Below, piece by piece: positions 15,463-26,900 of a DNA stretch of 64,000 nt (position 1 is the stretch's first letter; the number at the start of each line of letters is the position of its first letter). The DNA is from Pseudomonas sp. 8O. Lineage in GTDB: Bacteria; Pseudomonadota; Gammaproteobacteria; Pseudomonadales; Pseudomonadaceae. A program made the position numbers and the translations under genes. The notes under the pieces are model-generated. The model made no database searches, had not been told where the DNA came from, and saw only the letters and a list, made by a program, of their open reading frames with translations. The stretch covers positions 684,098 to 748,097 of the forward strand of contig NZ_LR733265.1 in assembly GCF_902506495.1 (NCBI RefSeq), in the 5' to 3' direction.

Positions 15463-16911
15463 TCAGCCTTCGAGCTTCTTCTTCAGCAGTTCGTTCACTT
15501 GCCCCGGGTTGGCCTTGCCCTTGGAGGCCTTCATGGCCTGGCCGACGAAGAAGCCGAACATCTTGCCGCGCTTGGCTTCGTCGCTGGCGCGGTATTGCTC
15601 GACCTGCTCAGCGTTGGCAGCCAGCACTTCATCGAGCATGGCTTCGATGGCGCCGGAATCGGTGACCTGTTTGAGGCCCTTCTTCTCGATGATCTCGTCA
15701 GCGCTAGCGCCTTCACCGGCAGCCAGGGCCTCGAAGACCATCTTGGCGATCTTGCCGCTGATGGTGTTGTCCTTGATGCGCAGGATCAGGCTGCCCAGTT
15801 GCTCGGCGGACACTGGCGACTGCTCGATCTCCAGGCCTTCCTTGTTGAGCAGGCTGGACAGCTCGCCCATCACCCAGTTGGCCGACAGCTTGGCATCGCC
15901 GCAGGTCTTCTCGACCACTTCGAAGTAGTCGGCCAGCTCGCGGCTGGCACTCAGCACGCTGGCGTCGTAGGTGGACAGGCCGAACTGGCTCTCGAAGCGC
16001 TCGCGTTTCTGCGGCGGCAGTTCGGGCAGGCCAGTGCGCAGTTCGTCGAGGAAGCTGCGTTCGATCACCACCGGCAGCAGGTCCGGGCAGGGGAAGTAAC
16101 GGTAGTCGTTGGCTTCTTCCTTGCTGCGCATGGAGCGGGTCTGATCCTTGTTCGGATCGTACAGGCGGGTTTCCTGCACCACCTTGCCGCCGTCCTCGAT
16201 CAGCTCGATCTGACGCTGCACTTCGTGATTGATGGCCTTTTCGATGAAGCGGAAGGAGTTGACGTTCTTGATCTCGGCGCGGGTGCCGAATTCCGCCTGA
16301 CCGACTGGGCGCACGGAGACGTTGCAGTCGCAGCGCAGCGAGCCTTCGGCCATGTTGCCGTCGCAGATGCCGAGGTAACGCACCAGCGCATGGATCGCCT
16401 TCACGTAGGCCACGGCTTCCTTGGCCGAACGAATGTCCGGTTCGGAGACGATCTCCAGCAGCGGTGTGCCGGCGCGGTTCAGGTCGATGCCGCTCATGCC
16501 GTGGAAGTCTTCGTGCAGGCTCTTGCCGGCGTCTTCTTCCAGGTGCGCGCGGGTAATGCCGATGCGCTTGACGGTGCCGTCTTCCAGGGTGATGTCGAGG
16601 AAGCCCTTGCCAACGATGGGTTGGTCCATCTGGCTGGTCTGGTAGCCCTTGGGCAAGTCCGGGTAAAAGTAGTTCTTGCGCGCGAAGACGTTACGTTCGG
16701 CGATCTCGGCGTCGATGGCCAGGCCGAACTGGCAGGCCATGCGCACAGCTTCGGCGTTCAGTACCGGCAGGGTGCCGGGCATGCCGAGGTCGACCAGGCT
16801 GGCCTGGGTGTTGGGCTCGGCGCCAAAGGTGGTGGCGCTGGCCGAGAAAATCTTCGATTGGGTGCTGAGCTGAGCATGAATCTCGAGCCCGATCACGGTT
16901 TCCCATTGCAT
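15463..16911 (-). CDS. gatB: Asp-tRNA(Asn)/Glu-tRNA(Gln) amidotransferase subunit B
   Basis: 482 residues. Starts [20 protein letters not shown], the classic GatB opening; ATG 16911 is used rather than an upstream TTG at 16917. The GatB/GatE catalytic domain with the zinc and Mg sites ([11 protein letters not shown]) and the C-terminal YqeY-like tRNA-binding tail ([16 protein letters not shown] and [19 protein letters not shown]) are present. It phosphorylates Glu-tRNA(Gln) (or Asp-tRNA(Asn)) and uses ammonia channelled from GatA. It is last in the gatC-gatA-gatB operon; 142 bp of repeat DNA separate it from gatA. Confidence 0.97.
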   Translation of the reverse strand: MQWETVIGLEIHAQLSTQSKIFSASATTFGAEPNTQASLVDLGMPGTLPVLNAEAVRMACQFGLAIDAEIAERNVFARKNYFYPDLPKGYQTSQMDQPIVGKGFLDITLEDGTVKRIGITRAHLEEDAGKSLHEDFHGMSGIDLNRAGTPLLEIVSEPDIRSAKEAVAYVKAIHALVRYLGICDGNMAEGSLRCDCNVSVRPVGQAEFGTRAEIKNVNSFRFIEKAINHEVQRQIELIEDGGKVVQETRLYDPNKDQTRSMRSKEEANDYRYFPCPDLLPVVIERSFLDELRTGLPELPPQKRERFESQFGLSTYDASVLSASRELADYFEVVEKTCGDAKLSANWVMGELSSLLNKEGLEIEQSPVSAEQLGSLILRIKDNTISGKIAKMVFEALAAGEGASADEIIEKKGLKQVTDSGAIEAMLDEVLAANAEQVEQYRASDEAKRGKMFGFFVGQAMKASKGKANPGQVNELLKKKLEG

Positions 16912-16942
16912 GTTCAATATCCCTCAAATGTTTTGCGGTCTG

Positions 16943-17046
16943 CCCCCTCTCCCGCTTACGGGAGAGGGTTGGGGAGAGGGTGGCGGGCCATACCCTTTCC
17001 CCCGGCCCCTCTCCCACTCGTCATGAACGAGAAGGGAAGAGGGGAG
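16943..17046. repeat. CCCTCTCCC-type inverted repeats between gatA and gatB
   Basis: CCCTCTCCCGCTTACGGGAG and following GGGTTGGGGAGAGGG, then CCCTTTCCCCCGGCCCCTCTCCC and a GGGAAGAGGGGAGGG arm (quoted here in parts), make nested stems. This resembles a widespread bacterial palindromic repeat (GGGAGAGGG...). It interrupts the gatCAB operon without an obvious terminator. Confidence 0.65.
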
Positions 17047-17053
17047 GGCTGTC

Positions 17054-18505
17054 TCAGAATCCTGCGGGCGTCGCTTTATGCCAGTCGCTGACCTGTTGGT
17101 ACTGGTGCGCGACATTCAGCAGACGACCTTCCTGGAAGTAGTTGCCGAGCAACTGCAAGCCCACCGGCAGACCATCGACGAAACCGGCCGGCATCGACAG
17201 GCCGGGGATGCCGGCCAGGTTGGCGGTGATGGTGTAGATGTCTTCCAGGTAGGCAGACACCGGGTCTGCGTTCTTCTCGCCGAGTTTCCAGGCCAGGTTC
17301 GGCGTGGTCGGACCGAGGATCACGTCGACGTCCTTGAAGGCTGCGACGAAGTCGTTCTTGATCAGTCGGCGAATCTGCTGGGCCTTGATGTAGTAGGCGT
17401 CGTAGTAGCCGGCGGACAGCGCGTAGGTGCCGACCATGATGCGCCGTTTGACCTCGGCACCGAAGCCTTCACCGCGCGAGCGCTTGTACAGATCCTGCAG
17501 GTCTTTCGGGTTCTCGCAGCGGTAGCCGAAGCGTACGCCGTCGAAACGCGACAGGTTGGAGCTGGCCTCGGCCGGCGCGATCACGTAGTAGGCGGGGATC
17601 GCGTGCTGCATGTTCGGCAGGCTGATGTCCTTGACGGTGGCGCCGAGCTTTTTCAGCTCTTCGACCACGGCCATCACCTTCTCGCCGATACGCGCGTCCA
17701 GACCTGCACCGAAGTATTCCTTCGGCAGGCCGATACGCAGGCCTGCCAGTGGCTGGGCGAGGGAGGCCAGGTAGTCATCGACCGGCTGGTCGACACTGGT
17801 GGAATCCTTGCTGTCGAAACCGGCCATGGCGCCGAGCAGCAGGGCGCAGTCCTCGGCGGTACGGGCCAGCGGGCCGCCCTGATCGAGGCTGGAGGCGTAG
17901 GCGATCATGCCCCAGCGCGAGACGCGGCCGTAGGTGGGTTTGATGCCGGTGAGGTTGGTCAGCGCAGCCGGCTGGCGGATCGAGCCGCCGGTATCGGTGC
18001 CGGTGGCAGCCGGCAGCAGGCGTGCGGCTACGGCGGCAGCCGAGCCGCCCGAAGAACCGCCCGGTACGCGGCTGGTGTCCCAAGGGTTCTTCACCGGGCC
18101 GTAGTGGCTGGATTCGTTGGCCGAGCCCATGGCGAATTCGTCCATGTTCAGCTTGCCCAGGGTGACGGTGCCGGCGGCCTTGAGTTTCTCCACCACGGTG
18201 GCGTCATAGGGCGCCTTGAAACCGGTGAGGATCTTCGAGCCACAGGACGTCAGCACGCCGTTGGTGCAGAACAGGTCCTTGTGGGCGATCGGTGCGCCGA
18301 GCAGCGGGCTGTTTTCGCCGGCAGCGCGACGGGCGTCGGCGGCTTTGGCTTGTTCCAGCGCAAGGTCTTCGGTGACGGTGATGAAGCTGTTGAGCTGCGG
18401 GTCGAGCTGCGCGATACGCGCCAGCAGGCTACGGCTCAGTTCTTCGGCAGAGAATTGCTTGTCGGCGAGGCCACGGGCGATCTCGGCCAGGGTCAATTGA
18501 TGCAT
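17054..18505 (-). CDS. gatA: Asp-tRNA(Asn)/Glu-tRNA(Gln) amidotransferase subunit A
   Basis: 483 residues, full length for GatA. The amidase-signature triad is visible: Lys76 in [10 protein letters not shown], the cis-Ser in [13 protein letters not shown] and the nucleophile Ser in [11 protein letters not shown]. It hydrolyses glutamine and passes ammonia to GatB. It starts 15 bp after gatC. The pathway is needed because pseudomonads may lack one of the direct aminoacylation routes; P. aeruginosa uses it for Asn-tRNA(Asn). Confidence 0.97.
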   Translation of the reverse strand: MHQLTLAEIARGLADKQFSAEELSRSLLARIAQLDPQLNSFITVTEDLALEQAKAADARRAAGENSPLLGAPIAHKDLFCTNGVLTSCGSKILTGFKAPYDATVVEKLKAAGTVTLGKLNMDEFAMGSANESSHYGPVKNPWDTSRVPGGSSGGSAAAVAARLLPAATGTDTGGSIRQPAALTNLTGIKPTYGRVSRWGMIAYASSLDQGGPLARTAEDCALLLGAMAGFDSKDSTSVDQPVDDYLASLAQPLAGLRIGLPKEYFGAGLDARIGEKVMAVVEELKKLGATVKDISLPNMQHAIPAYYVIAPAEASSNLSRFDGVRFGYRCENPKDLQDLYKRSRGEGFGAEVKRRIMVGTYALSAGYYDAYYIKAQQIRRLIKNDFVAAFKDVDVILGPTTPNLAWKLGEKNADPVSAYLEDIYTITANLAGIPGLSMPAGFVDGLPVGLQLLGNYFQEGRLLNVAHQYQQVSDWHKATPAGF

Positions 18506-18520
18506 GTCGAGCCCTTTCCT

Positions 18521-18808
18521 TTATTCGATGACTTTCGGCACGAGGTACAGGCCGTTTTCCACGGCCGGGGCGATGGCCTGGTAGGCGTCGCGCTGGTTGC
18601 TCTCGTTGACCACGTCGGCACGCAGGCGCTGGGTGGCTTCCAGCGGGTGGGCCAGGGGTTCGATACCCTGGGTGTCGACGGCCTGCATCTGGTCGATCAG
18701 GCCGAGAATGCTGTTCAGGGTCTCGGTGGTTTGCGGAATATCGCCTTCATTCAGACCCAAGCGGGCCAGGTGGGCGATTTTTTCCACCTCGGAGCGTTCA
18801 AGCGCCAT
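18521..18808 (-). CDS. gatC: Asp-tRNA(Asn)/Glu-tRNA(Gln) amidotransferase subunit C
   Basis: 95 residues from ATG 18808 ([20 protein letters not shown]), with GGAGAA upstream; a longer frame to 18844 has no support. The family blocks IAHLARLGL, the Gln/Met-rich middle ([22 protein letters not shown]) and LRADVV are clear. GatC wraps round GatA and GatB and stabilises the complex. First gene of gatCAB, divergent from mreB across 238 bp that should hold both promoters. Confidence 0.96.
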   Translation of the reverse strand: MALERSEVEKIAHLARLGLNEGDIPQTTETLNSILGLIDQMQAVDTQGIEPLAHPLEATQRLRADVVNESNQRDAYQAIAPAVENGLYLVPKVIE

Positions 18809-19034
18809 CGGGGGTTCTCCAGTGGAAGTGTGACAGAGGGGCATCAGTGAGCGGCTGCAGGGAACGTATGTCGCGAGCCAGCGGTCAAAGGCCGCGATGT
18901 GCAGCTACAAGGCCCGGAAAAACAGGCAATCTACCATATTGCCGCCTTGCTCAAAATCCCTGCCGTTGTTAGAGTTTGCCGCACTTTTTACCTGCGCGTT
19001 TTCCGCGCCTGGCCTTCACCCACGCGTTGCCTAG

Positions 19035-20084
<1,050 letters not shown>

Positions 20085-20187
20085 GGTTCACTCCGCGTGC
20101 CTGCCGTGCCGCCTCCGGGCGGCACGCGCATATTCGAGCATTGCAGTACACTCGGCCCAACCTTCGCCTGACCGGTTTGCCTTTCGC

Positions 20188-20238
20188 ATGAATTCGCGCG
20201 CTTTCCGCCCCTGTGGCGCACGAGGAGCAGGTCATTAA
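20188..20238 (+). other. Possible 16-codon leader ORF overlapping the mreC start
   Basis: ATG 20188 opens a 16-codon frame (MNSRAFRPCGARGAGH) that ends with TAA 20236-20238. The stop overlaps the ATT codon (20234-20236) that best fits the mreC start by Shine-Dalgarno spacing. It could couple translation or be chance. No strong ribosome-binding site precedes it. Confidence 0.3.
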
Positions 20239-21196
20239 GCCGCTCTTCGCCAAAGGTCCCTCGCTGGGCATTCGTCTGTTGGTATTTGCCGTACTGTCGG
20301 CGGTGCTGATGGTGGTCGATGCCCGCTTCGAGACCCTGAAGCCGATGCGCAGCCAGATGGGGCTGGTGCTCACGCCCTTCTATTGGCTAGCCGATGTGCC
20401 CGTTCGCGTCTGGGATGGGGCGACTCAGCAGATTTCCTCGCGCAGCGAGCTGATGGCCGAGAACGAGAAGCTCAAGGCCGAGGCTCTGCTGCTGCAGCGT
20501 CGCCTGCAAAAGCTGGCAGCGCTGACCGAGCAGAACGTGCGTCTGCGCGAACTGCTCAACTCCGCCGCGCTGGTGGACGAGGAGGTGCTGGTCGGCGAGC
20601 TGATCGGCGTCGATCCCAACCCCTATACCCACCGCATCCTCATCGACAAGGGCGAGAAGGACGGCGTGTTCCTCGGTCAGCCGGTGCTTGATGCGCGAGG
20701 TCTGATGGGCCAGGTGGTCGAGATCATGCCCTACACCTCGCGCGTGCTGTTGCTTACCGACAACACCCACAGCATCCCGGTGCAGGTCAATCGTAACGGT
20801 CTGCGTGCCATCGCCGTTGGCACTGGCAACCCGGAGCGCCTGGAGTTGCGCCACGTTGCCGACACCGCTGATATCAAGGAGGGCGATCTGCTGGTCAGCT
20901 CCGGCATGGGCCAGCGCTTCCCGGCCGGTTACCCGGTGGCCACGGTCAAGGAAGTGATTCACGACTCTGGCCAACCCTTCGCCATCGTCCGCGCCGTACC
21001 CACTGCCGCACTCAATCGCAGCCGTTACCTGCTGCTGGTGTTCTCCGACCGGCGCACTCCCGAGCAGCGTGCCAACGATTCCGCCGAGGCCCAGGAAGCT
21101 GCCGACCGCGAAGCCGAGCAGGCACGCAATGGCGAGCAGGTGCCGGCGCAGAGCGACGCATCGGCCGAAGACGCCCCAGCACAGGAGGCAAACTGA
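20213..21196 (+). CDS. mreC: Rod shape-determining protein MreC
   Basis: About 320-327 residues. One membrane helix (LGIRLLVFAVLSAVLMVVDA) is followed by a coiled coil (SRSELMAENEKLKAEALLLQ, continuing to about residue 115), then the MreC beta-barrel domain with IGVDPNPYTHRILIDKGEKD. An acidic Ala/Glu-rich tail ends the protein. MreC bridges MreB/MreD and PBP2 in the periplasm. The start is unclear: GTG 20213 has no ribosome-binding site, whereas ATT 20234 has GAGGAG six bases upstream and would begin (M)KPLFAKGPSLG. GTG coordinates are given as the conventional choice. Its stop overlaps mreD by one base. Confidence 0.93.
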   Translation: MAHEEQVIKPLFAKGPSLGIRLLVFAVLSAVLMVVDARFETLKPMRSQMGLVLTPFYWLADVPVRVWDGATQQISSRSELMAENEKLKAEALLLQRRLQKLAALTEQNVRLRELLNSAALVDEEVLVGELIGVDPNPYTHRILIDKGEKDGVFLGQPVLDARGLMGQVVEIMPYTSRVLLLTDNTHSIPVQVNRNGLRAIAVGTGNPERLELRHVADTADIKEGDLLVSSGMGQRFPAGYPVATVKEVIHDSGQPFAIVRAVPTAALNRSRYLLLVFSDRRTPEQRANDSAEAQEAADREAEQARNGEQVPAQSDASAEDAPAQEAN

Positions 21197-21684
21197 TGGC
21201 TGGCGTACTGCCCCGTAATGGCTGGGTGATCTGGCTGAGCCTGGCGCTCGGGTTGTTGCTCAGCGTGTCGCCGCTCCCCGAGTTCATGCAGATCGGCCGC
21301 CCGCTTTGGGTCGCATTGATCCTTACCTACTGGGTGCTGGCCCTGCCGCATCGCGTCGGCATGACCACCGCCTGGATTCTTGGCCTGGCGCAGGACGTAC
21401 TGTTCGGTACGCTGCTCGGGCAGAACGCCTTGATTCTCACCCTGATCACCTTTCTGGTGCTGAGCCTGCATCAGCGCCTGCGCATGTTCCCCATGTGGCA
21501 ACAGAGCATGGTGCTGATGGTGGTGTTCGGTCTTGCCCAGCTGGTTCAGCTGTGGCTCAACGCCCTGACCGGTAGCCGTCCGCCAACCCTGGCCTTTGTC
21601 CTGCCGGCACTGGTCAGCGCTCTGCTGTGGCCCTGGATCTGCGCCATCCTGCGCGGTCTGCACCTGCGCCTCAACGTCAACTGA
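21196..21684 (+). CDS. mreD: Rod shape-determining protein MreD
   Basis: 162 residues, hydrophobic throughout with about five membrane helices. The start ATG overlaps the mreC stop (TGATG), so translation is coupled. The segment [20 protein letters not shown] with an internal Asp is characteristic of MreD. It is the integral membrane part of the elongasome. maf follows after 49 bp. Confidence 0.95.
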   Translation: MAGVLPRNGWVIWLSLALGLLLSVSPLPEFMQIGRPLWVALILTYWVLALPHRVGMTTAWILGLAQDVLFGTLLGQNALILTLITFLVLSLHQRLRMFPMWQQSMVLMVVFGLAQLVQLWLNALTGSRPPTLAFVLPALVSALLWPWICAILRGLHLRLNVN

Positions 21685-21733
21685 ACGCGGCCTGCCGCAC
21701 GGCTGGCCGCGGTTCGCCAAGGGAGATACCCGT

Positions 21734-22336
21734 ATGGCCGAGCTGTTTCTGGCCTCCGCCTCGCCCCGTCGCCGTGAATTGCTGGCCCAGATCGCTGTGC
21801 CTTGCGTCACGCAAATCGCCTCGATAGATGAAAATCCATTGCCAGCCGAACCGGCGGCAGCCTATGTAGAACGCCTGGCGCGTGAAAAAGCGCGCGCCGG
21901 TCTGCTCGCCTTGGGCGGGCGTGAAGATGCCGTGGTGTTGGGCGCCGATACCGCTGTGGTGCTCGATGGACGTATTCTTGGCAAACCGGCGGACTTCGCC
22001 GAGTCACGCGCGATGCTTCAGGCCCTGTCGGGGCGCAGTCATCAGGTGCTGACGGCTGTGGCGTTGGTCGGTGATGGCCGCGAGGCGGCGCGAGTGGTCA
22101 GCAGCGAAGTGAGCTTTCGTCCCATCGGCGAGGCGGAAATCGAAGCGTACTGGGCCAGCGGCGAACCCTGCGACAAGGCGGGCAGTTATGGTATCCAGGG
22201 GTTGGCAGCCGTGTTCGTCAGCCAATTGCAGGGCAGCTATTCGGCAGTGGTCGGTCTGCCGCTGTGCGAAACTGCCGAGTTGCTTGGCGAGTTCGGTATC
22301 GCCTGCTGGCAGTTGCCGGCGAAAGGGCCGCGCTAA
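21734..22336 (+). CDS. maf: Maf-family nucleoside triphosphate pyrophosphatase (YhdE-like)
   Basis: 200 residues from ATG 21734, with GGGAG upstream. The Maf motifs are seen: [15 protein letters not shown] at the start, the catalytic region [31 protein letters not shown] and [10 protein letters not shown]. Substitution of YhdE-type residues suggests the dTTP/UTP pyrophosphatase branch, consistent with its usual place between mreD and rng. It hydrolyses noncanonical or excess nucleotides. Confidence 0.94.
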   Translation: MAELFLASASPRRRELLAQIAVPCVTQIASIDENPLPAEPAAAYVERLAREKARAGLLALGGREDAVVLGADTAVVLDGRILGKPADFAESRAMLQALSGRSHQVLTAVALVGDGREAARVVSSEVSFRPIGEAEIEAYWASGEPCDKAGSYGIQGLAAVFVSQLQGSYSAVVGLPLCETAELLGEFGIACWQLPAKGPR

Positions 22337-22439
22337 GAACCCTGGCGGTGGCAGCATAGGTAGTTTTTTGGCGTGCCCGAAAGCTTGAGTCCGCGGGGCG
22401 GTGCAGTAGCCCGGCCGGCATGATCACCAGGATGGATGC

Positions 22440-23897
22440 ATGAGCGAAGAGATTCTGATCAATATCACGCCGATGGAGTCGCGCGTGGCGGTGGTGGAAA
22501 ACGGCGTGCTGCAGGAAGTGCACGTCGAGCGCACGCAGAAGCGCGGCATCGTCGGCAACATCTACAAGGGCAAGGTGGTGCGCGTACTACCTGGCATGCA
22601 GGCGGCTTTCGTCGATATCGGCCTGGAGCGTGCGGCCTTCATTCATGCTTCCGAGATTTCCACCCGCGAGGGGACTGCGGTGGAGCCGATCAGCGCGCTG
22701 GTCCACGAAGGGCAGAGCCTGGTGGTGCAAGTCACCAAGGACCCCATCGGCAGCAAGGGGGCGCGTCTGACCACTCAGTTGTCGATCCCTTCGCGCTATC
22801 TGGTGTACATGCCACGCACCAGTCATGTCGGTATTTCCCTGAAGATCGAAGACGAAGCAGAGCGCGAGCGCCTCAAGCAGGTGGTCGCCGATTGCGTCGC
22901 CGCCGAGGGTATCGAGGAAGCCGGTGGCTTCATCCTGCGTACCGCTGCCGAAGGGGCCGGGGCTGATGAAATTCTGATCGACATCCGCTACCTGCGCCGC
23001 CTCTGGGATCAGATCGGTGCGCAGATCCAGAACTGCAAGGCACCCACGGTGATCTACGAGGATCTGTCCCTGGCGCTGCGTACCCTGCGAGACCTGGTCA
23101 GCCCGCGGACCGAGAAGATCCGTGTGGATTCGCGGGAAACCTTCCAGAAAATTACCCAGTTCGTCGCCGAATTGATGCCGGAGATTGCCGATCGTCTCGA
23201 GCACTACCCTGGCGAGCGGCCGATCTTCGACCTGTACGGTGTCGAGGACGAAATCCAGCGCGCACTGGAACGCAAGGTGCCGCTGAAGTCCGGCGGCTAC
23301 CTGGTGGTCGACCCCGCCGAAGCGATGAGCACCATCGACGTCAACACCGGCGCCTTCGTTGGCCATCGCACCCTCGAAGAAACCATCTTCAAGACCAATC
23401 TCGAGGCGGCCACGGCCATCGCCCGTCAGCTGCGTCTGCGCAACCTGGGCGGCATCATCATCATCGACTTCATCGACATGGAGGACGAGGAGCATCAGCG
23501 CCAGGTGCTGCGTACCCTGGAGAAGCAGCTCGAGCGTGATCATGCCAAGACCAACATCATCGGCATCACTGAGCTCGGCCTGGTGCAGATGACCCGCAAG
23601 CGTACCCGCGAAAGTCTCGAACAGATCCTCTGCGAGCCCTGCAGCGCCTGTCAGGGGCGCGGCAAGTTGAAGACGCCGGAAACCATCTGCTACGAGATCT
23701 TCCGCGAGATTCTGCGCGAGGCCCGCGCCTACCAGGCGGAAAGCTATCGCGTGCTGGCCAATCAGAAGGTGGTCGATCGCCTGCTCGATGAAGAGTCAGG
23801 CAACGTCGCCGATCTGGAAGCCTTCATCGGACGTACCATCAAGTTCCAGGTGGAAACCATGTATTCCCAGGAACAGTACGACGTGGTGCTGCTCTGA
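22440..23897 (+). CDS. rng: Ribonuclease G
   Basis: 485 residues, typical of RNase G (shorter than RNase E, with no long C-terminal scaffold). An S1 domain lies near residues 37-125 (RGIVGNIYKGKVVRVLPGMQ). The RNase H-like and DNase I-like parts follow, with catalytic Asp residues in STIDVNTGAF and IIDFIDM. A zinc-link (CEPCSACQGRG) supports dimerisation. It matures 16S rRNA and cuts 5'-monophosphorylated RNA in the cytoplasm. Confidence 0.97.
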   Translation: MSEEILINITPMESRVAVVENGVLQEVHVERTQKRGIVGNIYKGKVVRVLPGMQAAFVDIGLERAAFIHASEISTREGTAVEPISALVHEGQSLVVQVTKDPIGSKGARLTTQLSIPSRYLVYMPRTSHVGISLKIEDEAERERLKQVVADCVAAEGIEEAGGFILRTAAEGAGADEILIDIRYLRRLWDQIGAQIQNCKAPTVIYEDLSLALRTLRDLVSPRTEKIRVDSRETFQKITQFVAELMPEIADRLEHYPGERPIFDLYGVEDEIQRALERKVPLKSGGYLVVDPAEAMSTIDVNTGAFVGHRTLEETIFKTNLEAATAIARQLRLRNLGGIIIIDFIDMEDEEHQRQVLRTLEKQLERDHAKTNIIGITELGLVQMTRKRTRESLEQILCEPCSACQGRGKLKTPETICYEIFREILREARAYQAESYRVLANQKVVDRLLDEESGNVADLEAFIGRTIKFQVETMYSQEQYDVVLL

Positions 23898-23914
23898 GCG
23901 CGCCAGCTGTCGAG

Positions 23915-26900
23915 GTGAACGCCCTGGCGCGCCTGTTTTCGGCGTTGCTGCGCTGGGGCCTGGGTCTTTGCGCCGCCTTGCTGGTGCTGGCTGCGCTTTA
24001 CGTCAGCCTGGGCCGTGAGCTGGTGCCGCTGGTGGCCGAATACCGGCTCGAACTGGAAGATCGCGCCACGGCGCAGCTGGGAGTACCGGTACGAATCGGT
24101 CGCCTCGAAGGTCATTGGCAGGGTTTTGCCCCGGTGCTGGTGGCGCATGACGTGCACCTGGGTGACGAAGAGCAAGGCCTGAGCCTGGAGCGTGTGCAAC
24201 TGGTGCCGGATGTGGGCGCTAGCCTGCTGGCACGCCAGCCGCGCATCGCCCACCTGCAATTCGACGGCCTGCAATTGAACGTGCAGCAGAACGCTGAAGG
24301 TGGCTGGCAGTTGCAAGGATTGCCACAGCGCAGCGGCCCCGAGCTGAATGTCGAGCAGTTACTGGAGCAGTTGCAGATCGTGCACCGCATCAGTCTGCTC
24401 GACAGTCGTGTGGTGCTGCAGCCGCTCGATCAGGAGCCGCTGCTGCTCAGCTACGTCAACCTGAGCCTGCGTTACGGCAGCAACAGTCAGCGCCTCGACG
24501 GCCGCCTGCTGCTGCCTGATGGTCAGCCTGTGGCGCTGCGGCTGCGCACGCGCATGCAGCCCAAGACCTGGCGCGAGGCACAGTCCGAGCTCTATCTGAG
24601 CCTGCCGCAGAGCGACTGGGCCACCTGGTTGCCCAAATCGCTGCTTGGCGACTGGCAGGTGCAGCGCTTGCAGGCCGGCGGTGAGCTGTGGCTGGAGGGC
24701 CGTGGCCTGGCCTTGGACAAAGGCGCCTTGCGTCTGCATGCCCCCGAGCTGGCCGGCGGCCAGGCCAAGCATGAGGCGGTGACGCTCAAGGACCTGGCCT
24801 TCAACGCCTTCTTCACGCAAGACAAGCAGGGCGTGCGGGCGCAGATCGACTCCCTGGCCTTGACCCATGGTGAGCAGCGCATCGGCGAGCTGCACCTGAA
24901 CCTGAAACAGCAGGATACGGGCGAAGCCGACGAGCGCTGGGCGCTGACGGCTGATCGGCTTGATCTCGCTGCCTGGTTTCCGTTGGTTCACGCGCTGGTG
25001 CCGATGCCCGATGCAGCGCGCGATGTGCTGGTAGCGCTGGCTCCGGTGGGTGCTGTCAACAACCTGTTGCTCGACTACTACCCGCAGCGTGAAGGCGCCG
25101 AGCGCCTGCAGTTCGCCGCGAACCTGGACAAGGTGGGCATTCAGGCCTATCACGGTGCGCCGGCGGCCGAGAACGTCAGTGGCAGTGCCTCGGGCAATAT
25201 GTTCCGGGGCGAACTGCGCCTGAACAGCGAGAATTTCGCCCTGCATCTGGATCAACTGTTCCCCGAACCCTGGCGATATCGCCATGCCCAGGCGCGGTTG
25301 AGCTGGGACTGGAGTGAAACCGGCCTGACTCTGTATAGCCCCTATATGCGCGTGGATGGCGAGGAAGGGCAGGTCGCCGGTGACATGCTCATCCGCCTGT
25401 TGCGCGATCCCGAGGCTGAAGACTACATGGACCTGCGTGTCGGCATGCGCGACGGCGATGCGGCCTACACCGAGAAGTACCTGCCGAGCCGCGCGCCGGG
25501 CATGAGCGCTGAGCTCGATCATTGGTTGAAGACGGCGATCCGCGCGGGGCACGTCGAAGAGGGTTACTTCCAGTATCAGGGTTCGCTGAACAAGGGCGCA
25601 CCATTGGGCGCGCGCAGCCTCAGCCTGTTCTTCAAGGTCAAGGATGCCGAGCTGGCGTTCCAGCCCGGCTGGCCGTCGCTGCGTGAGGGTGTGGGCGAGG
25701 TGCTGATCGAGGATGATGCAGTGCGCGTGCGCCTGCAGAGCGGGCGTTTGCTGGAGAGTCAGGTCAATGACGTCACAGCCAATATCCCCTTGCGGCATGA
25801 CGGCAAGCCACCGCGCCTGGAGCTCGATGGCGAGGTGCAGAGCAGCCTGAGTGACGCCATCAAGCTGCTGCAGGAAGCGCCTCTGGGCACAGCGGGGATC
25901 TTTGCCGGTTGGCAAGGTGAAGGGCCTCTGGCCGGGCGTCTGAAGCTGGATATTCCGTTGCAGAAGGGGCAGCCGCCCGGTGTGGTGGTGGACTTCGCCA
26001 CCGAGGGCGCGAGCCTCAAGCTGGCCAATCCCGCCTTGCAACTGAGCAAGGTGCAGGGTGCGTTTCGCTTCGATAGCGCAGCCGGGTTGAGCGCGCCGGA
26101 CGTTCGCGCCGAGGTCCTCGGGCGTCAGGTGCGCGGCACTATCCGCGCCGAGGGCGCGCGTGGGCAGGCGCGTACGTTGTTCGATCTGCGTGGACAGGTC
26201 CAGGTCGATACCCTCAGCCAGTGGCTGGGCGGGCCGCAGAAGTTGCCGGCCAGCGGACTGCTGCCTTATCGACTGCGCCTGACCCTGGATGGCGATGACA
26301 GCAAGCTGCGCGTTGATTCCAATCTGCGCGGTGTGGCGATCAATCTGCCTGCGCCCTTCGGCAAGACGGCGCAGCAGGAGCGTGATGCCGACTGGCGCAT
26401 GACCCTTTCCGGGCGCGAGCGTCGTTACTGGGCGAACTATGGCGAGCTGGCCAGCCTGAGTCTGGCCGCGCCCCCGGGGGCGCTGGCTGACGGACGCGGT
26501 GAGGTGGTGCTCGGTGGCGGTGCGGCCGGCCTGCCTCCCGGTCAGGGTTTACGTGTGCGTGGGCATCTGGATGAGCTGGACCTGGATGCCTGGAAGCAGC
26601 TCGGCACCCAACATCCGGTGAAGGTGGATGCTGACAGCCAGCGCCTGTTTCGCAGCGCGCGGCTGGATATCGGGCGGTTCCGTGGTTTTGGTCAAGAGAT
26701 CGAGCAGCTGACGCTTGGTCTGGCACGAGAGGGGCGGTACTGGGCCTTGCAACTCGACAGCGAGTTGGCAGCCGGGCGTGTGCTGCTGGCCGATGCCGAG
26801 GGTGTGCCTATTCGTATCGATCTGCAGCACGTGCGGTTGCCGGCGCCAGATCCTGAGGCGACGAAAGTCAGCGATGCGCCCGATCCTCTGGCCGATATCG

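Noticed and set aside
15499..18850. Long plus-strand frames opposite gatB, gatA and gatC
   Set aside because: Shadows of the gat genes by codon-position bias; no family likeness.
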